Origin: Methylococcus capsulatus str. Texas = ATCC 19069
GTDB lineage: Bacteria; Pseudomonadota; Gammaproteobacteria; Methylococcales; Methylococcaceae
NCBI RefSeq assembly: GCF_000424685.1
Contig: NZ_AUKJ01000016.1
Coordinates: 186,001 to 250,000, forward strand
DNA: 64,000 nucleotides
Direction of reading: 5' to 3'
The first letter of the stretch is position 1; every line of letters starts with the position of its first letter. The position numbers and the translations under genes are program-made. The notes under the pieces were generated by a model that saw only the letters and a list, made by a program, of their open reading frames with translations, was not told where the DNA came from and did not search any database. Positions 25,928-34,429 of this stretch are shown piece after piece.

Positions 25928-26281
25928 ATCGGAATTTGAAGATGAAACTTGCCAGTCTTCGGTGTTTTCGAACCGGTGCCCCCGACTGCCCGACGCTCTT
26001 CGCGTCTGCGGGAAAGAGGACGCCGCTATGGTCGTTGACATCCAAAGCATCCCGCATGCCAACGCTTTTTGTTTTTATTAACAAGACGTTGAGGTGCCGT
26101 GACGGCGACGGCGGTAAGTGAAATCACCAAGCGGCTGAGGTAAATGCCGTGCTGGCAGGAACGCGAAGGGAGCGGAAAGAGAAGGCAACCGGTGCCGGTG
26201 GCGAGCGGTTGCCGAGCGTCGCTGAGGGAGATTTGAGGTCGTCGCGGAACGCGGAAAATGCGTTCTGCGAAAGAATTTGGG
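25928..26281. promoter_or_regulatory. 354-bp intergenic region upstream of the copC operon
   Basis: No gene. The A+T-rich patch at 26064-26090 (TTTTTGTTTTTATTAACAAG) is a plausible promoter region for the minus-strand operon starting at 25927. An inverted repeat (GGCAACCG...CGGTTGCC, about 26187-26215) and another (GAACGC...GCGTTC, 26247-26265) lie nearer the upstream gene. Neither has a U-run. Confidence 0.4.
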
Positions 26282-26635
26282 TCAGATCAGGGTCGCGCTC
26301 GGATTGAACGCAAAGAAACCCAGAGCCAGATAGCAGATGACGGCCAGTCCGGCGTGGACCACCAGGATGGCGCGCGGCACCCTCTTGCCTTTCTTGGCGG
26401 TCAGCCCCATCAGGAGTCCCAGAGCGATGATCACGACGGCCATGCCGATGTTGAGATAGACGCGGGTGTCGCCTTCCAGGGCGGCCACGATGACGAGGGC
26501 GGAGCCGACCAGCGAGGCTGCGCCGTGCAGCATGGGATAGGCGGGCCCCACGGCGCGGCCTGCCCAGACGTCGCCGATCATGGCAAGACCCATGAGAGCG
26601 ACGAGCGTGAATGCAGCGAGAGCACCTACGAGCAT
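26282..26635 (-). CDS. Small four-helix membrane protein, unknown
   Basis: 117 residues. ATG 26635 is preceded by AGGAGG at a 7-8 nt spacing, which fixes the start. About four transmembrane segments: ALAAFTLVALMGLAMIGDVW; GAASLVGSALVIVAAL; NIGMAVVIIALGLLMGL; AILVVHAGLAVICYLALGFFAF. Between helices 3 and 4 is a basic loop (TAKKGKRVPR). I do not recognise the family. It lies in the same direction as the copC operon but 354 bp upstream, so it may be a separate unit. Confidence 0.75.
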   Translation of the reverse strand: MLVGALAAFTLVALMGLAMIGDVWAGRAVGPAYPMLHGAASLVGSALVIVAALEGDTRVYLNIGMAVVIIALGLLMGLTAKKGKRVPRAILVVHAGLAVICYLALGFFAFNPSATLI

Positions 26636-26876
26636 GATGAATACCTCCTGTTTTGTGGGGTTGATAAGGGAAAAATGCTCCTGGGAGCATGAAAACATTA
26701 TGCCAACATCGTTGCCGCGGTATGAAAGCCTCGGCGCATGCAGAGAGTAAACGCTGAATCAACGCGATGGCAGCATGAGTTTTTTCCTTCGGTTGTGGCG
26801 TATGCCGCAGCGGGGCGGGGCAATAGTCTCAAGCAGTAGGGGCGTCGGTCGGTTGACGGGACTGACGCCGATCGAT

Positions 26877-26896
26877 TACTGTTCATAAAAACAGTG
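26877..26896 (+). promoter_or_regulatory. LexA operator (SOS box)
   Basis: CTGTTCATAAAAACAG at 26879-26894 is a CTGT-N8-ACAG site; the flanking bases (TA before, TG after) extend the match to the E. coli consensus. It overlaps the -10 region of a possible promoter with -35 TTGACG at 26853-26858, and ends 5 bp before the lexA start codon. The placement implies autorepression and SOS control of the whole lexA-imuA-imuB-dnaE2 operon. Confidence 0.9.
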
Positions 26897-26901
26897 ATCG
26901 T

Positions 26902-27519
26902 ATGTCCAGCATGAAGCCACTGACCGTCCGCCAGCGTGAGATTCTGGATTGCATCCGCCGCAGCGTGGAAAACGAAGGCTTCCCTCCCACAATCGCCGAG
27001 ATCGCCCGCGCCATTGGCGTCAGCTCGCCCCATGGGGTGCGGGAGCAGTTGCGCGCGCTCGAGCGCAAGGGGGTGATCGAGCTCATCCCCTCCGCATCGC
27101 GCGGCATCCGTCTGCTCGCCAGGGCCGAGGAGCCCGGCCTGCCCTTGATCGGCAAGGTCGCGGCGGGACGGCCGCTGTTGACCGAGGCACAGGTCGAGCG
27201 CTACTGCCAGCTGGGGCCGGAGCTGTTCGAGCACAAGGGCGATTATCTGTTGCGGGTCCAGGGCATGAGCATGCGCGACGCCGGCATCATCGACGGCGAT
27301 CTGCTGGTGGTGCAGCAGGCGCAGGAAGCCCGCTCCGGCCAGATCGTAGTGGTGCGTCTCCATGACGAGGTGACCGTGAAGCGTCTGCGGCTGGAAGGCG
27401 CCGTGGCCTATCTGGAGCCCGCCAATCCCGAGTTTTCCGTCATCGCCGTCGATCCGGAACGCCAGCCGCTTTGCATCGAAGGCATCGTGGTCGGCGTGAT
27501 CCGTACCCGGGTGGGCTGA
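26902..27519 (+). CDS. lexA: LexA repressor
   Basis: 205-residue SOS repressor. The winged-helix DNA-binding domain covers residues 1-70 (TVRQREILDCIRRSVENEG, IAEIARAIGVSSPHGVREQL). The RecA-stimulated self-cleavage site is Ala88-Gly89, with catalytic Ser123 (GMSM) and Lys160. The gene is first in an operon with the mutasome genes and overlaps imuA by one base (TGATG). This cassette arrangement is known from many proteobacteria; here the operator is of the E. coli type. Whether the chromosome encodes another LexA cannot be seen from this window. Confidence 0.97.
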   Translation: MSSMKPLTVRQREILDCIRRSVENEGFPPTIAEIARAIGVSSPHGVREQLRALERKGVIELIPSASRGIRLLARAEEPGLPLIGKVAAGRPLLTEAQVERYCQLGPELFEHKGDYLLRVQGMSMRDAGIIDGDLLVVQQAQEARSGQIVVVRLHDEVTVKRLRLEGAVAYLEPANPEFSVIAVDPERQPLCIEGIVVGVIRTRVG

Positions 27520-28142
27520 TGGCCGGGAAGACGGAGACGCTGACCGGGCTGCTGGACCGCGACCCCCGGATCTGGCGCGGGCGCCGGCCGGGATCCTGGC
27601 GGGCGCCGGTCATCCCCACCGGCCATGCGGCGCTGGACGCGGTGCTGCCGGGTAGCGGCTGGCCGGCGGGTGCGCTGACCGAGATCATCACACCGGCCCA
27701 GGGTATCGGCGAACTGCGGCTGCTGCTGCCGCTGATGCGGCGCATCGCCGGGGACGGCCGCCGCTTGGTGTGGGTCGCGCCGCCGTTCGAGCCCTACGCG
27801 CCGGCGCTGGTCCAGGCCGGGGTCGAGATCGGCCGGATGCTGGTGGTGGCGGTCGCGGATCGGCGGCGGGATTTGGGCTGGACGCTGGAGCTTTTGTTGC
27901 GTCATCCCGAGACCGGGCTGGTGCTGGCCTGGCCCCGGACGCTGCCGCCCTCCGTCTGGCGCCGCCTGCAATTGGCGGCGGCGGAAAGCGGTGCGCTCGG
28001 TATGCTGTTCACCGACGGCGCCGCCGGCGGCACGACGGCGGCATTGCGCCTGAGCCTCGGAGTCTGCGAGGGCGGACTGGAACTGCGGATACTGAAAGCC
28101 CGCGGCGGATTCTGCGGGGCACGCGTCCCGTTGATGCTTTGA
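27519..28142 (+). CDS. imuA: ImuA, SulA/RecA-like mutasome protein
   Basis: 207-residue RecA-fold protein of the ImuA group, which bridges ImuB in damage-induced mutagenesis. The N-terminal RecA-like features are PTGHAALDAVLPGSGWPAGALTEIITPAQGIGELRLLLPLM and LVWVAPPFEPYAPALVQAGV. There is no intact Walker A lysine at the loop (PAQGIGELRL), as is common for ImuA. The start ATG overlaps the lexA stop, so expression is coupled. Confidence 0.92.
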   Translation: MAGKTETLTGLLDRDPRIWRGRRPGSWRAPVIPTGHAALDAVLPGSGWPAGALTEIITPAQGIGELRLLLPLMRRIAGDGRRLVWVAPPFEPYAPALVQAGVEIGRMLVVAVADRRRDLGWTLELLLRHPETGLVLAWPRTLPPSVWRRLQLAAAESGALGMLFTDGAAGGTTAALRLSLGVCEGGLELRILKARGGFCGARVPLML

Positions 28143-28149
28143 GGGTGCC

Positions 28150-29628
28150 ATGGCACTGGCCCGCGCCCACCCTTTTCCCTCTCTTCCGGCGGAACCGCCC
28201 TGTGCGGCTTCCGCGGCCGAAACCGCGCCGCTCTGGCTGGCGCTGTGTTTTCCCGCGCTTGCGCTGGAGGCTTTGGGGATCACGGGGCCGGAGCCGGTCG
28301 CCATCACCGAAGCCGGTGATGGCCGGCTCCGGGTGCACAGTGCTTCGGCGGCAGCCGCCGCGCAGGGTGTCGCCCCCGGCATGGCCTTGTCCGAAGCCCA
28401 GGCGCTCTGTCCCGGGCTGACGGCGGTGAGCCGTGATCCGGAGGCCGAGCAGCGCGTCCTTTCACATCTGGCGGAACGCTGCCTGCGATTCACTCCCTGG
28501 ATCAGCCTGGACTTCCCGGCCACCCTGCAACTGGAGGTGCGCGGCAGCCTGCGGCTGTTCGGCGGACCGGCGCGGCTGGCCGGAGCAGCGCGGCAGGTTT
28601 GCGCGGCGGACGGCCACGCGGTGCAATGCGGTCTGGCACCGACGCCCATGGCGGCCTGGCTGCTGGCGCGGGCGGGATTCCCCGCGCCGGTGCTCGAGAC
28701 CGAGGCGCTGCGTTCCGTGCTGGGCGACCTGTCCATCGCCGCGCTGGGCATCGACGATAAGCTCAGCGGCCGTCTGGCCCGTGCCGGCCTGCGGGTGCTG
28801 CGTGATCTCTGGCGCATGCCGCGGGACGGCTTGGCGCGCCGCTACGGCAGCGATCTGCTGCGGCGGCTGGACGAGGTCGTGGGCAGCCGGCCCCAGCCGC
28901 TGGGTCGGTTCCATGCCCCGCCGCGGTTCCGTGCCGGGCGGGAACTGGCGGTGGAAACCGAAGACCTGACCCGGGTCTTCCCGCTGGTCGAGGCTTTGCT
29001 GGCGGAATTCGAGGGTTTCCTCCGGAGCCGCGATGCCGTCGCCGCCGGGCTGGAGCTCGAACTGCGGCACGCCCGCGCAGCGCCGACGCGGGTTTGCTTG
29101 AGGCCACGCCGGGCGGGCCGGGCGGCCCGGCACTTCGCAGCCCTGCTGCGCGAGCGGCTGGATCGGGCAGCGCTGCCCTGCCCCGTCCGGGGGGTACTGC
29201 TGCAAAGCGCCGACATCCAGCCGTTCACGCTGCCGACGGCGGATCTGTTCACGCCCGGGGCGGCTGGCGGGGAGTCCTGGGACGAACTGCTCGACCGCCT
29301 CCAGGCCCGGCTGGGACCGCAGGCTTTGCGTCGGCCCATGCTTCGCGCCGATCACCGGCCGGAGCGTGCGGAGTTCGGCAACGCTCCCCGAAGCGGCGAG
29401 ACGGCGCGGTCGCCCCGGCCGCTGTGGCTGCTGTCCCGGCCCCGGCGTCTGAGGGACCGAGACATCCGCATCCTGCCCGAGTGCGAGCGGATCGAAACCG
29501 GCTGGTGGGACGGCGGGCCGGTGCGGCGCGATTATCACCTGGCGGTCGACGGTGTCGGGGCGCGGCTGTGGGTCTACCGCGACGCCGGCACGGCGGGTCC
29601 CTGGCACCTGCATGGCCTGTTCGGCTGA
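28150..29628 (+). CDS. imuB: ImuB, inactive Y-family polymerase subunit
   Basis: 492 residues related to DinB but catalytically inactive. The N-terminal LWLALCFPALALEAL replaces the DxD-containing motif of active Y-family polymerases. Palm/finger-like sequence follows (AAAAQGVAPGMALSEAQALCPGL), then HhH-like (LGIDDKLSGRLARAGLRVLRDLWRM) and little-finger regions. A likely beta-clamp motif is TADLF near residue 365. The C-terminal region (about 430-492) ends GPWHLHGLFG as in other ImuB proteins. ImuB connects ImuA, DnaE2 and the clamp. It ends 17 bp inside the start of dnaE2. Confidence 0.94.
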   Translation: MALARAHPFPSLPAEPPCAASAAETAPLWLALCFPALALEALGITGPEPVAITEAGDGRLRVHSASAAAAAQGVAPGMALSEAQALCPGLTAVSRDPEAEQRVLSHLAERCLRFTPWISLDFPATLQLEVRGSLRLFGGPARLAGAARQVCAADGHAVQCGLAPTPMAAWLLARAGFPAPVLETEALRSVLGDLSIAALGIDDKLSGRLARAGLRVLRDLWRMPRDGLARRYGSDLLRRLDEVVGSRPQPLGRFHAPPRFRAGRELAVETEDLTRVFPLVEALLAEFEGFLRSRDAVAAGLELELRHARAAPTRVCLRPRRAGRAARHFAALLRERLDRAALPCPVRGVLLQSADIQPFTLPTADLFTPGAAGGESWDELLDRLQARLGPQALRRPMLRADHRPERAEFGNAPRSGETARSPRPLWLLSRPRRLRDRDIRILPECERIETGWWDGGPVRRDYHLAVDGVGARLWVYRDAGTAGPWHLHGLFG

Positions 29629-32600
29629 GGCGGTGTTCGCTGAACTGCATGCCTTGAGCAATTTCAGCTTCCTGCGCGGCGCCTCGCATCCCAAGGAGCT
29701 GGTCGCCGAAGCGGCCCGTCTGGGCTATGCGGCGCTGGCGCTCACCGATGAATGCTCGCTGGCCGGCGTGGTACGCGCCCATGCCGAGGCCAAGACGCTC
29801 GGCTTCAAACTCATCATCGGCAGCGAATTCCGGCTGGAGGACGGTCCCAAGCTGGTGCTGCTGGCGATGGACCGCCGCGGCTACGGCCAGCTCGCGGCCT
29901 TCATCACCCTGGGGCGGCGGGCGGCGGAGAAAGGGGAATACCGGCTGCTCCGCGGCCAGCTCGAAACCCATCCGCTCGACCATTGTATTGCGATCTGGCT
30001 GCCGGAAGACGCGCCCGATGACGAAACCGGCGTCTGGCTGGCGCGGTTGTTTCCGGCCCGCTGCTGGATCGGCGTCGAGCTGTTCCTGAGCGGCGGAGAC
30101 GGCCTCCGCCTCTCCGTCCTGCAGGCGCTGGGCGAACGGCTGGGGCTGCCCCTGGTCGCCTGCAACGACGTCCACATGCATGCCCGCGAGCGCCAGCCGC
30201 TGCAGGACACCCTGACCGCCATCCGCCTCGGCCGGCCGCTGGCGGAACTCGGCTACGCGCTGTTTCCGAACGGGGAACGCCATCTGCGTCCCATCGAATT
30301 CCTGGCGCGGATCTATCCACGGGCGCTGCTCGAAGAATCGCTGCGCATCGCCGAACGCTGCCGGTTTTCGCTGGACGAACTGCGCTACGAATACCCGGCC
30401 GAGCTGGTGCCGGACGGCTACACGGCCATTGCCTGGCTGCGCGAGCTGACCCGGCAAGGCATGGCCGAACGCTGGCCGGAGGGCGCGCCGGACAAGGTGC
30501 GGCGGCAGGTCGAGCACGAACTGGAACTGATCGGCGCCATGGCCTACGAGCCGTTCTTCCTGACCGTGCACGACGTGGTCCGGTTCGCCCGCAGCCGCGG
30601 CATCCTGTGCCAGGGCAGGGGATCGGCGGCGAATTCGGCCGTGTGCTATTGCCTCGGCATCACCGAGGTCGACCCGGCCCGGCTCGATCTGCTGTTCGAG
30701 CGTTTCATCTCACGGGAACGCAACGAGCCGCCCGACATCGACGTGGATTTCGAGCATGAGCGGCGCGAGGAGGTCATCCAGTACATCTACCGCAAGTACG
30801 GCCGCCACCGGGCGGCGCTGGCGGCCAGCCTCATCACCTACCGCGTGAGGAGCGCGGTGCGCGACGTCGCCCGCGCCCTGGGCTTCTCCCCGTCGCGGAT
30901 CGACACCCTGGCGCGGGTGCTCGACCGCCACGGCGTCGCGGAGACCTTGCCGGAGCGCCTGGCCGAAGCCGGCCTCGCGTCCGAAAACCCGGCGGTGCGG
31001 CGTCTGCTGGCCCTGGTGCAGATGCTGGTGGGGTTTCCCCGCCACCTGTCCCAGCACGTGGGCGGCTTCGTCATCGCTGCCGAGGACCTGTCGCACTGGG
31101 TGCCGGTGGAGAACGCCGCCATGCCCGAGCGCACCGTGATCCAGTGGGACAAGGACGACCTGGAATCCCTGGGTCTTCTCAAGGTCGACGTCCTCTCCTT
31201 GGGCATGCTGACCGCGATCCGCAAGGCGCTGGCCTATGTCGGCGAAGGGCGGGGCCGGCCGTTCACGCTGGCCGACGTTCCCCCGGAAGACCCGGCGGTG
31301 TATGAGATGCTGCAGCGGGCCGACAGCATCGGCGTGTTCCAGGTGGAATCGCGGGCGCAGATGAGCATGCTGCCGAGGCTCCGTCCCCAGAGCTACTACG
31401 ACCTGGTGATCCAGATCGCCATCGTCCGGCCCGGACCGATCCAGGGCGACATGGTGCATCCCTATCTGACCCGGCGGGCCGGGCTGGAGCCGGTGTCCTA
31501 CCCCAGCCCCGCTGTGGAGAAGGTGCTGAGGCGGACGCTGGGCGTGCCGATCTTCCAGGAGCAGGTGATGCAACTGGCCATGGTCGCCGCCGGATTCACG
31601 CCGGGCGAGGCCGACCGGTTGCGCCGCGCCATGGCCGCATGGCACCGCAAGGGCGGGCTGGAGCCGTTCGAAAAGAAGCTGATGGACGGGATGCGCGAAC
31701 GCGGCTACGAAGAGCGCTTCGCCCGCCAGATCTACCGCCAGATCCGGGGTTTCGGCGAATACGGCTTCCCCGAGTCGCATTCCGCCAGCTTCGCCCTCCT
31801 GGCCTACGTCTCCGCCTGGCTCAAATGCCACCATCCCGCCGCCTTCGCCTGCGCCCTCCTCAACAGCCAGCCGATGGGCTTCTACGGCCCCTCCCAGCTC
31901 ATCCAGGACGCCCGCCGCCACGGCGTCGAAGTGCGGCCGATCGACGTCAACCACAGCGGCTGGGACTGCACGCTGGAGCCGACTGAGATTCCTAACCCCC
32001 TCTCCCTCTGGGAGAGGGTTGGGGTGAGGGCCCTTCAAACAGGTAGCAATCCCGCCCTCCGCCTCGGTCTGCGCCTGGTCAACGGATTCTCGTCCGCGGC
32101 GGCACAACGCCTGAGCGACGCCCGCCGGCAGGGACCGTTCCAAAGTGTCCAGGATTTAGCCACCCGCGCCCGGCTCGACCGCCGCGAACTGGAAGCCCTG
32201 GCCGCCGCCGACGCCCTGCACGGACTCGGCGGCCACCGCCATCGCGCCTTCTGGGAGGCCGCCGGGGTGGAGGCACCGACCCCGCTCTATGCCGAACCGC
32301 AATTCGCCGAAGCCGAGCCCTTGCTGAGGAAACCGGGCGAAGCCGAGGACGTCATCGCCGATTACGCCGCCGCCGGCGCCAGCCTGCGCCGCCATCCCTT
32401 GAGCCTACTGCGGGAGCGGCTGGACCGCCGCGGCTTCCGCACTGCCGAAGCGCTGTGGCAGGTGAGGAACGGCGCCATCGCCCGCGTCGCCGGCCTCGTG
32501 GTCTGCCGCCAGCGCCCCATGACCGCCAACGGCACCACCTTCGTCACGATCGAAGACGAAACCGGCCAGATCAACCTCATCGTCTGGCCCGCCACCGCCC

Positions 32601-32755
32601 AGGCCCAACGCCGTGCGCTGCTGCGCGCCCATCTCCTCGCGGTATCCGGCACCGTGCAGCAGGAAGAGGGTGTATTGCACCTCGTCGCCGGGCGGCTGGA
32701 AGATATCGGAAAATGGCTGGGCGGGTTGGTGGTAAAGTCCAGGGATTTTCAGTGA
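29612..32755 (+). CDS. dnaE2: DnaE2 error-prone DNA polymerase III alpha subunit
   Basis: 1047-residue C-family polymerase for damage-induced mutagenesis. The N-terminal PHP domain starts FAELHALSNFSFLRGASHP. The palm carries PPDIDVDFEHERREEVIQYIYRKYG, followed by SQHVGGFVIA, RPGPIQGDMVHPYL and RRAMAAWHRKGG. Near the C-terminus are HhH and OB domains (RVAGLVVCRQRPMTANGTTFVTIEDETG). ATG 29612 overlaps imuB by 17 bp and sits at the conserved N-terminus. A repeat-derived segment of about 20 residues (TEIPNPLSLWERVGVRAL...) is inserted near residue 790 without breaking the frame. Confidence 0.96.
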   Translation: MACSAEAVFAELHALSNFSFLRGASHPKELVAEAARLGYAALALTDECSLAGVVRAHAEAKTLGFKLIIGSEFRLEDGPKLVLLAMDRRGYGQLAAFITLGRRAAEKGEYRLLRGQLETHPLDHCIAIWLPEDAPDDETGVWLARLFPARCWIGVELFLSGGDGLRLSVLQALGERLGLPLVACNDVHMHARERQPLQDTLTAIRLGRPLAELGYALFPNGERHLRPIEFLARIYPRALLEESLRIAERCRFSLDELRYEYPAELVPDGYTAIAWLRELTRQGMAERWPEGAPDKVRRQVEHELELIGAMAYEPFFLTVHDVVRFARSRGILCQGRGSAANSAVCYCLGITEVDPARLDLLFERFISRERNEPPDIDVDFEHERREEVIQYIYRKYGRHRAALAASLITYRVRSAVRDVARALGFSPSRIDTLARVLDRHGVAETLPERLAEAGLASENPAVRRLLALVQMLVGFPRHLSQHVGGFVIAAEDLSHWVPVENAAMPERTVIQWDKDDLESLGLLKVDVLSLGMLTAIRKALAYVGEGRGRPFTLADVPPEDPAVYEMLQRADSIGVFQVESRAQMSMLPRLRPQSYYDLVIQIAIVRPGPIQGDMVHPYLTRRAGLEPVSYPSPAVEKVLRRTLGVPIFQEQVMQLAMVAAGFTPGEADRLRRAMAAWHRKGGLEPFEKKLMDGMRERGYEERFARQIYRQIRGFGEYGFPESHSASFALLAYVSAWLKCHHPAAFACALLNSQPMGFYGPSQLIQDARRHGVEVRPIDVNHSGWDCTLEPTEIPNPLSLWERVGVRALQTGSNPALRLGLRLVNGFSSAAAQRLSDARRQGPFQSVQDLATRARLDRRELEALAAADALHGLGGHRHRAFWEAAGVEAPTPLYAEPQFAEAEPLLRKPGEAEDVIADYAAAGASLRRHPLSLLRERLDRRGFRTAEALWQVRNGAIARVAGLVVCRQRPMTANGTTFVTIEDETGQINLIVWPATAQAQRRALLRAHLLAVSGTVQQEEGVLHLVAGRLEDIGKWLGGLVVKSRDFQ
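31988..32035. repeat. Dispersed palindromic repeat inserted in frame in dnaE2
   Basis: The stretch CCTAACCCCCTCTCCCTCTG and its near-complement GGGAGAGGGTTGGGGTGAGGG form an imperfect hairpin around 32008. This resembles a widespread intergenic palindromic repeat of proteobacteria (CCCTCACCCCAACCCTCTCCC type). Here it is translated as PNPLSLWERVGVRA, a segment not expected in DnaE2. Only one copy is evident in this window. Confidence 0.8.
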
Positions 32756-32815
32756 GTGCCATAAATTCGAGGTGCCCGGAAATCACACGCAAACGAATTT
32801 CAGAGCCGCCCCCTG

Positions 32816-33175
32816 TCACTTTTCTCCGACCACGACCCTGTTGACGAAGACGATGCTCGGAAATGTGCGATCCAGCGTCTTGCTGTGAAAGTCCTTCATC
32901 TCCACGCCACCGTCGAAGCGGACGACATCGCCTTTCTTGACCTCGACCGACGGTGCGGCGATCCACTGGGATTGCTTGTCCTGTTTCACTTCCAGATAGG
33001 TATACTGAGCTACGTTGATGACGTCGATCACCGTGGCCTTTTGTGCCAATTCAGCGGGCACCATCTGTGCGCTCGCACCAGTCGGGTTCAACGGCGGATG
33101 GCCGGCGGGTATTTTTGCTCCGGCGAAACCGGCGGCGGAAGTGGTCATGGCGATAAGGAAAACGACGAATTTCAT
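32816..33175 (-). CDS. Small exported OB-fold-like protein (NrfJ-like?)
   Basis: 119 residues. ATG 33175 has GGAG upstream, and a signal peptide (MTTSAAGFA) follows. The mature domain KATVIDVINVAQYTYLEVKQDKQSQWIAAPSVEVKKGDVVRFDGGVEMKDFHSKTLDRTFPSIVFVNRVVV resembles small periplasmic OB-fold proteins described near cytochrome genes (NrfJ-like). The match is from memory and moderate. It converges with dnaE2, and its promoter would lie upstream of or around the terminator at 33263. Confidence 0.72.
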   Translation of the reverse strand: MKFVVFLIAMTTSAAGFAGAKIPAGHPPLNPTGASAQMVPAELAQKATVIDVINVAQYTYLEVKQDKQSQWIAAPSVEVKKGDVVRFDGGVEMKDFHSKTLDRTFPSIVFVNRVVVGEK

Positions 33176-33262
33176 GGAAACTCCAAAGCGATGGACAAGA
33201 AGAGGGCTGTCGCCGGGAATGGCGGAAAGATCCGCGCTTGGGGCCACGCGTTTCGACCGGAC

Positions 33263-33287
33263 AAAAAACGGGGCGCCGAAGCGCCCC
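33263..33287 (-). terminator. Rho-independent terminator, minus strand
   Basis: Minus-strand GGGGCGC-TTCG-GCGCCCC hairpin (7 bp, UUCG loop) followed by GTTTTTTG. It lies 88 bp upstream of the start at 33175, with no minus-strand gene ending nearby. It could end a small RNA or act within a leader. Confidence 0.82.
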
Positions 33288-33643
33288 TAAGCGGTTTGCC
33301 ACATAGTGCCTGCATGCATGTCCATGGTCGGCGCGCTGGATCCGCAATGGTTTGCACAATCTACCGATGGCGAACTGTCCTGCGTTGCCGCAGAGGACGA
33401 GTCCCCTGATCAAGCAGAGATCGGGCCAACACCTAACACACTGATAGATATGGCCTTAGGTCAAGCTGGAAAAACGGCCGCTCCGGGTTTTCACCGGGTG
33501 TTACGTCAGTTGACACGCGGGATGGCAGAAACCGCGCGCATCCTGGTCCCGTTCGGAATCACTCGCCCAACCGCGCAGGATATGGACCCGCCGGCGGAAA
33601 ACCGCGAAGATGAGAGGCATAGACCCAGTCCGGAAGTCTTCCC
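33288..33643. other. 356-bp interval with possible structured RNA on the minus strand
   Basis: No credible gene. On the minus strand, GTCCTCTGCG-GCAA-CGCAGGAC (33372-33397) forms a GNRA-capped hairpin, and the strand then ends at the terminator 33263-33287. The layout fits a small RNA of about 150-200 nt or a leader. On the plus strand it contains the upstream region of the Uma2 gene. Confidence 0.4.
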
Positions 33644-34240
33644 ATGAGCCGCCCCGCCGAACGCTTGGCCGAATACCGCGACCTGTTCGAACTGCCCGAG
33701 CACGTCATCGGCGAAATCCTGAACGGCCAACTCATTACCCAACCCCGCTCCGCACCGAAACACGCCCGCGCGTCGTCGATCGTCGGCAGTGAACTGGTCG
33801 GACCCTACGACCAAGGCCGCGGTGGTCCCGGCGGCTGGTGGATCCTCGACGAACCCGAAATGCATCTGGGACCGCACATCCTGGTGCCCGACCTGGCCGG
33901 CTGGCGGCGCGAGCGGATGCCGGCCCTGCCAGACGAGGCCTATTTCGCCCTGGCGCCGGATTGGGTGTGCGAAGTGCTCTCCCCCGGCACCGCGCGCATC
34001 GACCGCGTGGTCAAGATGCCGATCTACGCCGCGCAGGGCGTGCAATGGCTGTGGCTGGTGGAGCCGGATCTCCACACGCTGGAAGTCTTCCGCCTCCTCG
34101 ACGGCCATTGGCTGCTGGAAGGCGCCTGGCAGGAAGCCGACGAGGTGCACGCTCCGCCTTTCGCCGAACTGGCGTTCTCGCTGGCCGATCTTTGGGCGTC
34201 CATGCCGGCTGAAGGGGGAAGGGGAGAGGGAACGGGCTGA
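33644..34240 (+). CDS. Uma2/DUF820 family putative endonuclease
   Basis: 198 residues of the Uma2 (DUF820) family, which has a PD-(D/E)XK nuclease fold. Typical segments are VIGEILNGQLITQPRSAPKHARASSIVGSEL, LVPDLAGWRRERMP (motif Asp), DWVCEVLSPGTARIDRVVKMPIYAAQGVQWLWLVEPD (motif Glu...Lys). The family is abundant in cyanobacteria and scattered in proteobacteria, and no function has been shown for most members. It is a single gene with its own upstream region. Confidence 0.9.
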   Translation: MSRPAERLAEYRDLFELPEHVIGEILNGQLITQPRSAPKHARASSIVGSELVGPYDQGRGGPGGWWILDEPEMHLGPHILVPDLAGWRRERMPALPDEAYFALAPDWVCEVLSPGTARIDRVVKMPIYAAQGVQWLWLVEPDLHTLEVFRLLDGHWLLEGAWQEADEVHAPPFAELAFSLADLWASMPAEGGRGEGTG

Positions 34241-34429
34241 TCGAACACCGGAGCATGCGGGGGGCGGCATATCACGCACGGTATGCGTGACACGCCGCAT
34301 CGCTTCGAATACTTCTCCCGGACTTCGATCCGGGCATACGGCCGCGCATCCCCCGAAGGCTCGGCACAATCCCTGCTTGGCGGGAGTACGTTGAACGATC
34401 ATATCCCCGCCCCGCATCCGACCGTCCCC

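Noticed and set aside
26063-26281. Terminators in the two inverted repeats of this region.
   Set aside because: Neither hairpin has a following U-run on either strand.
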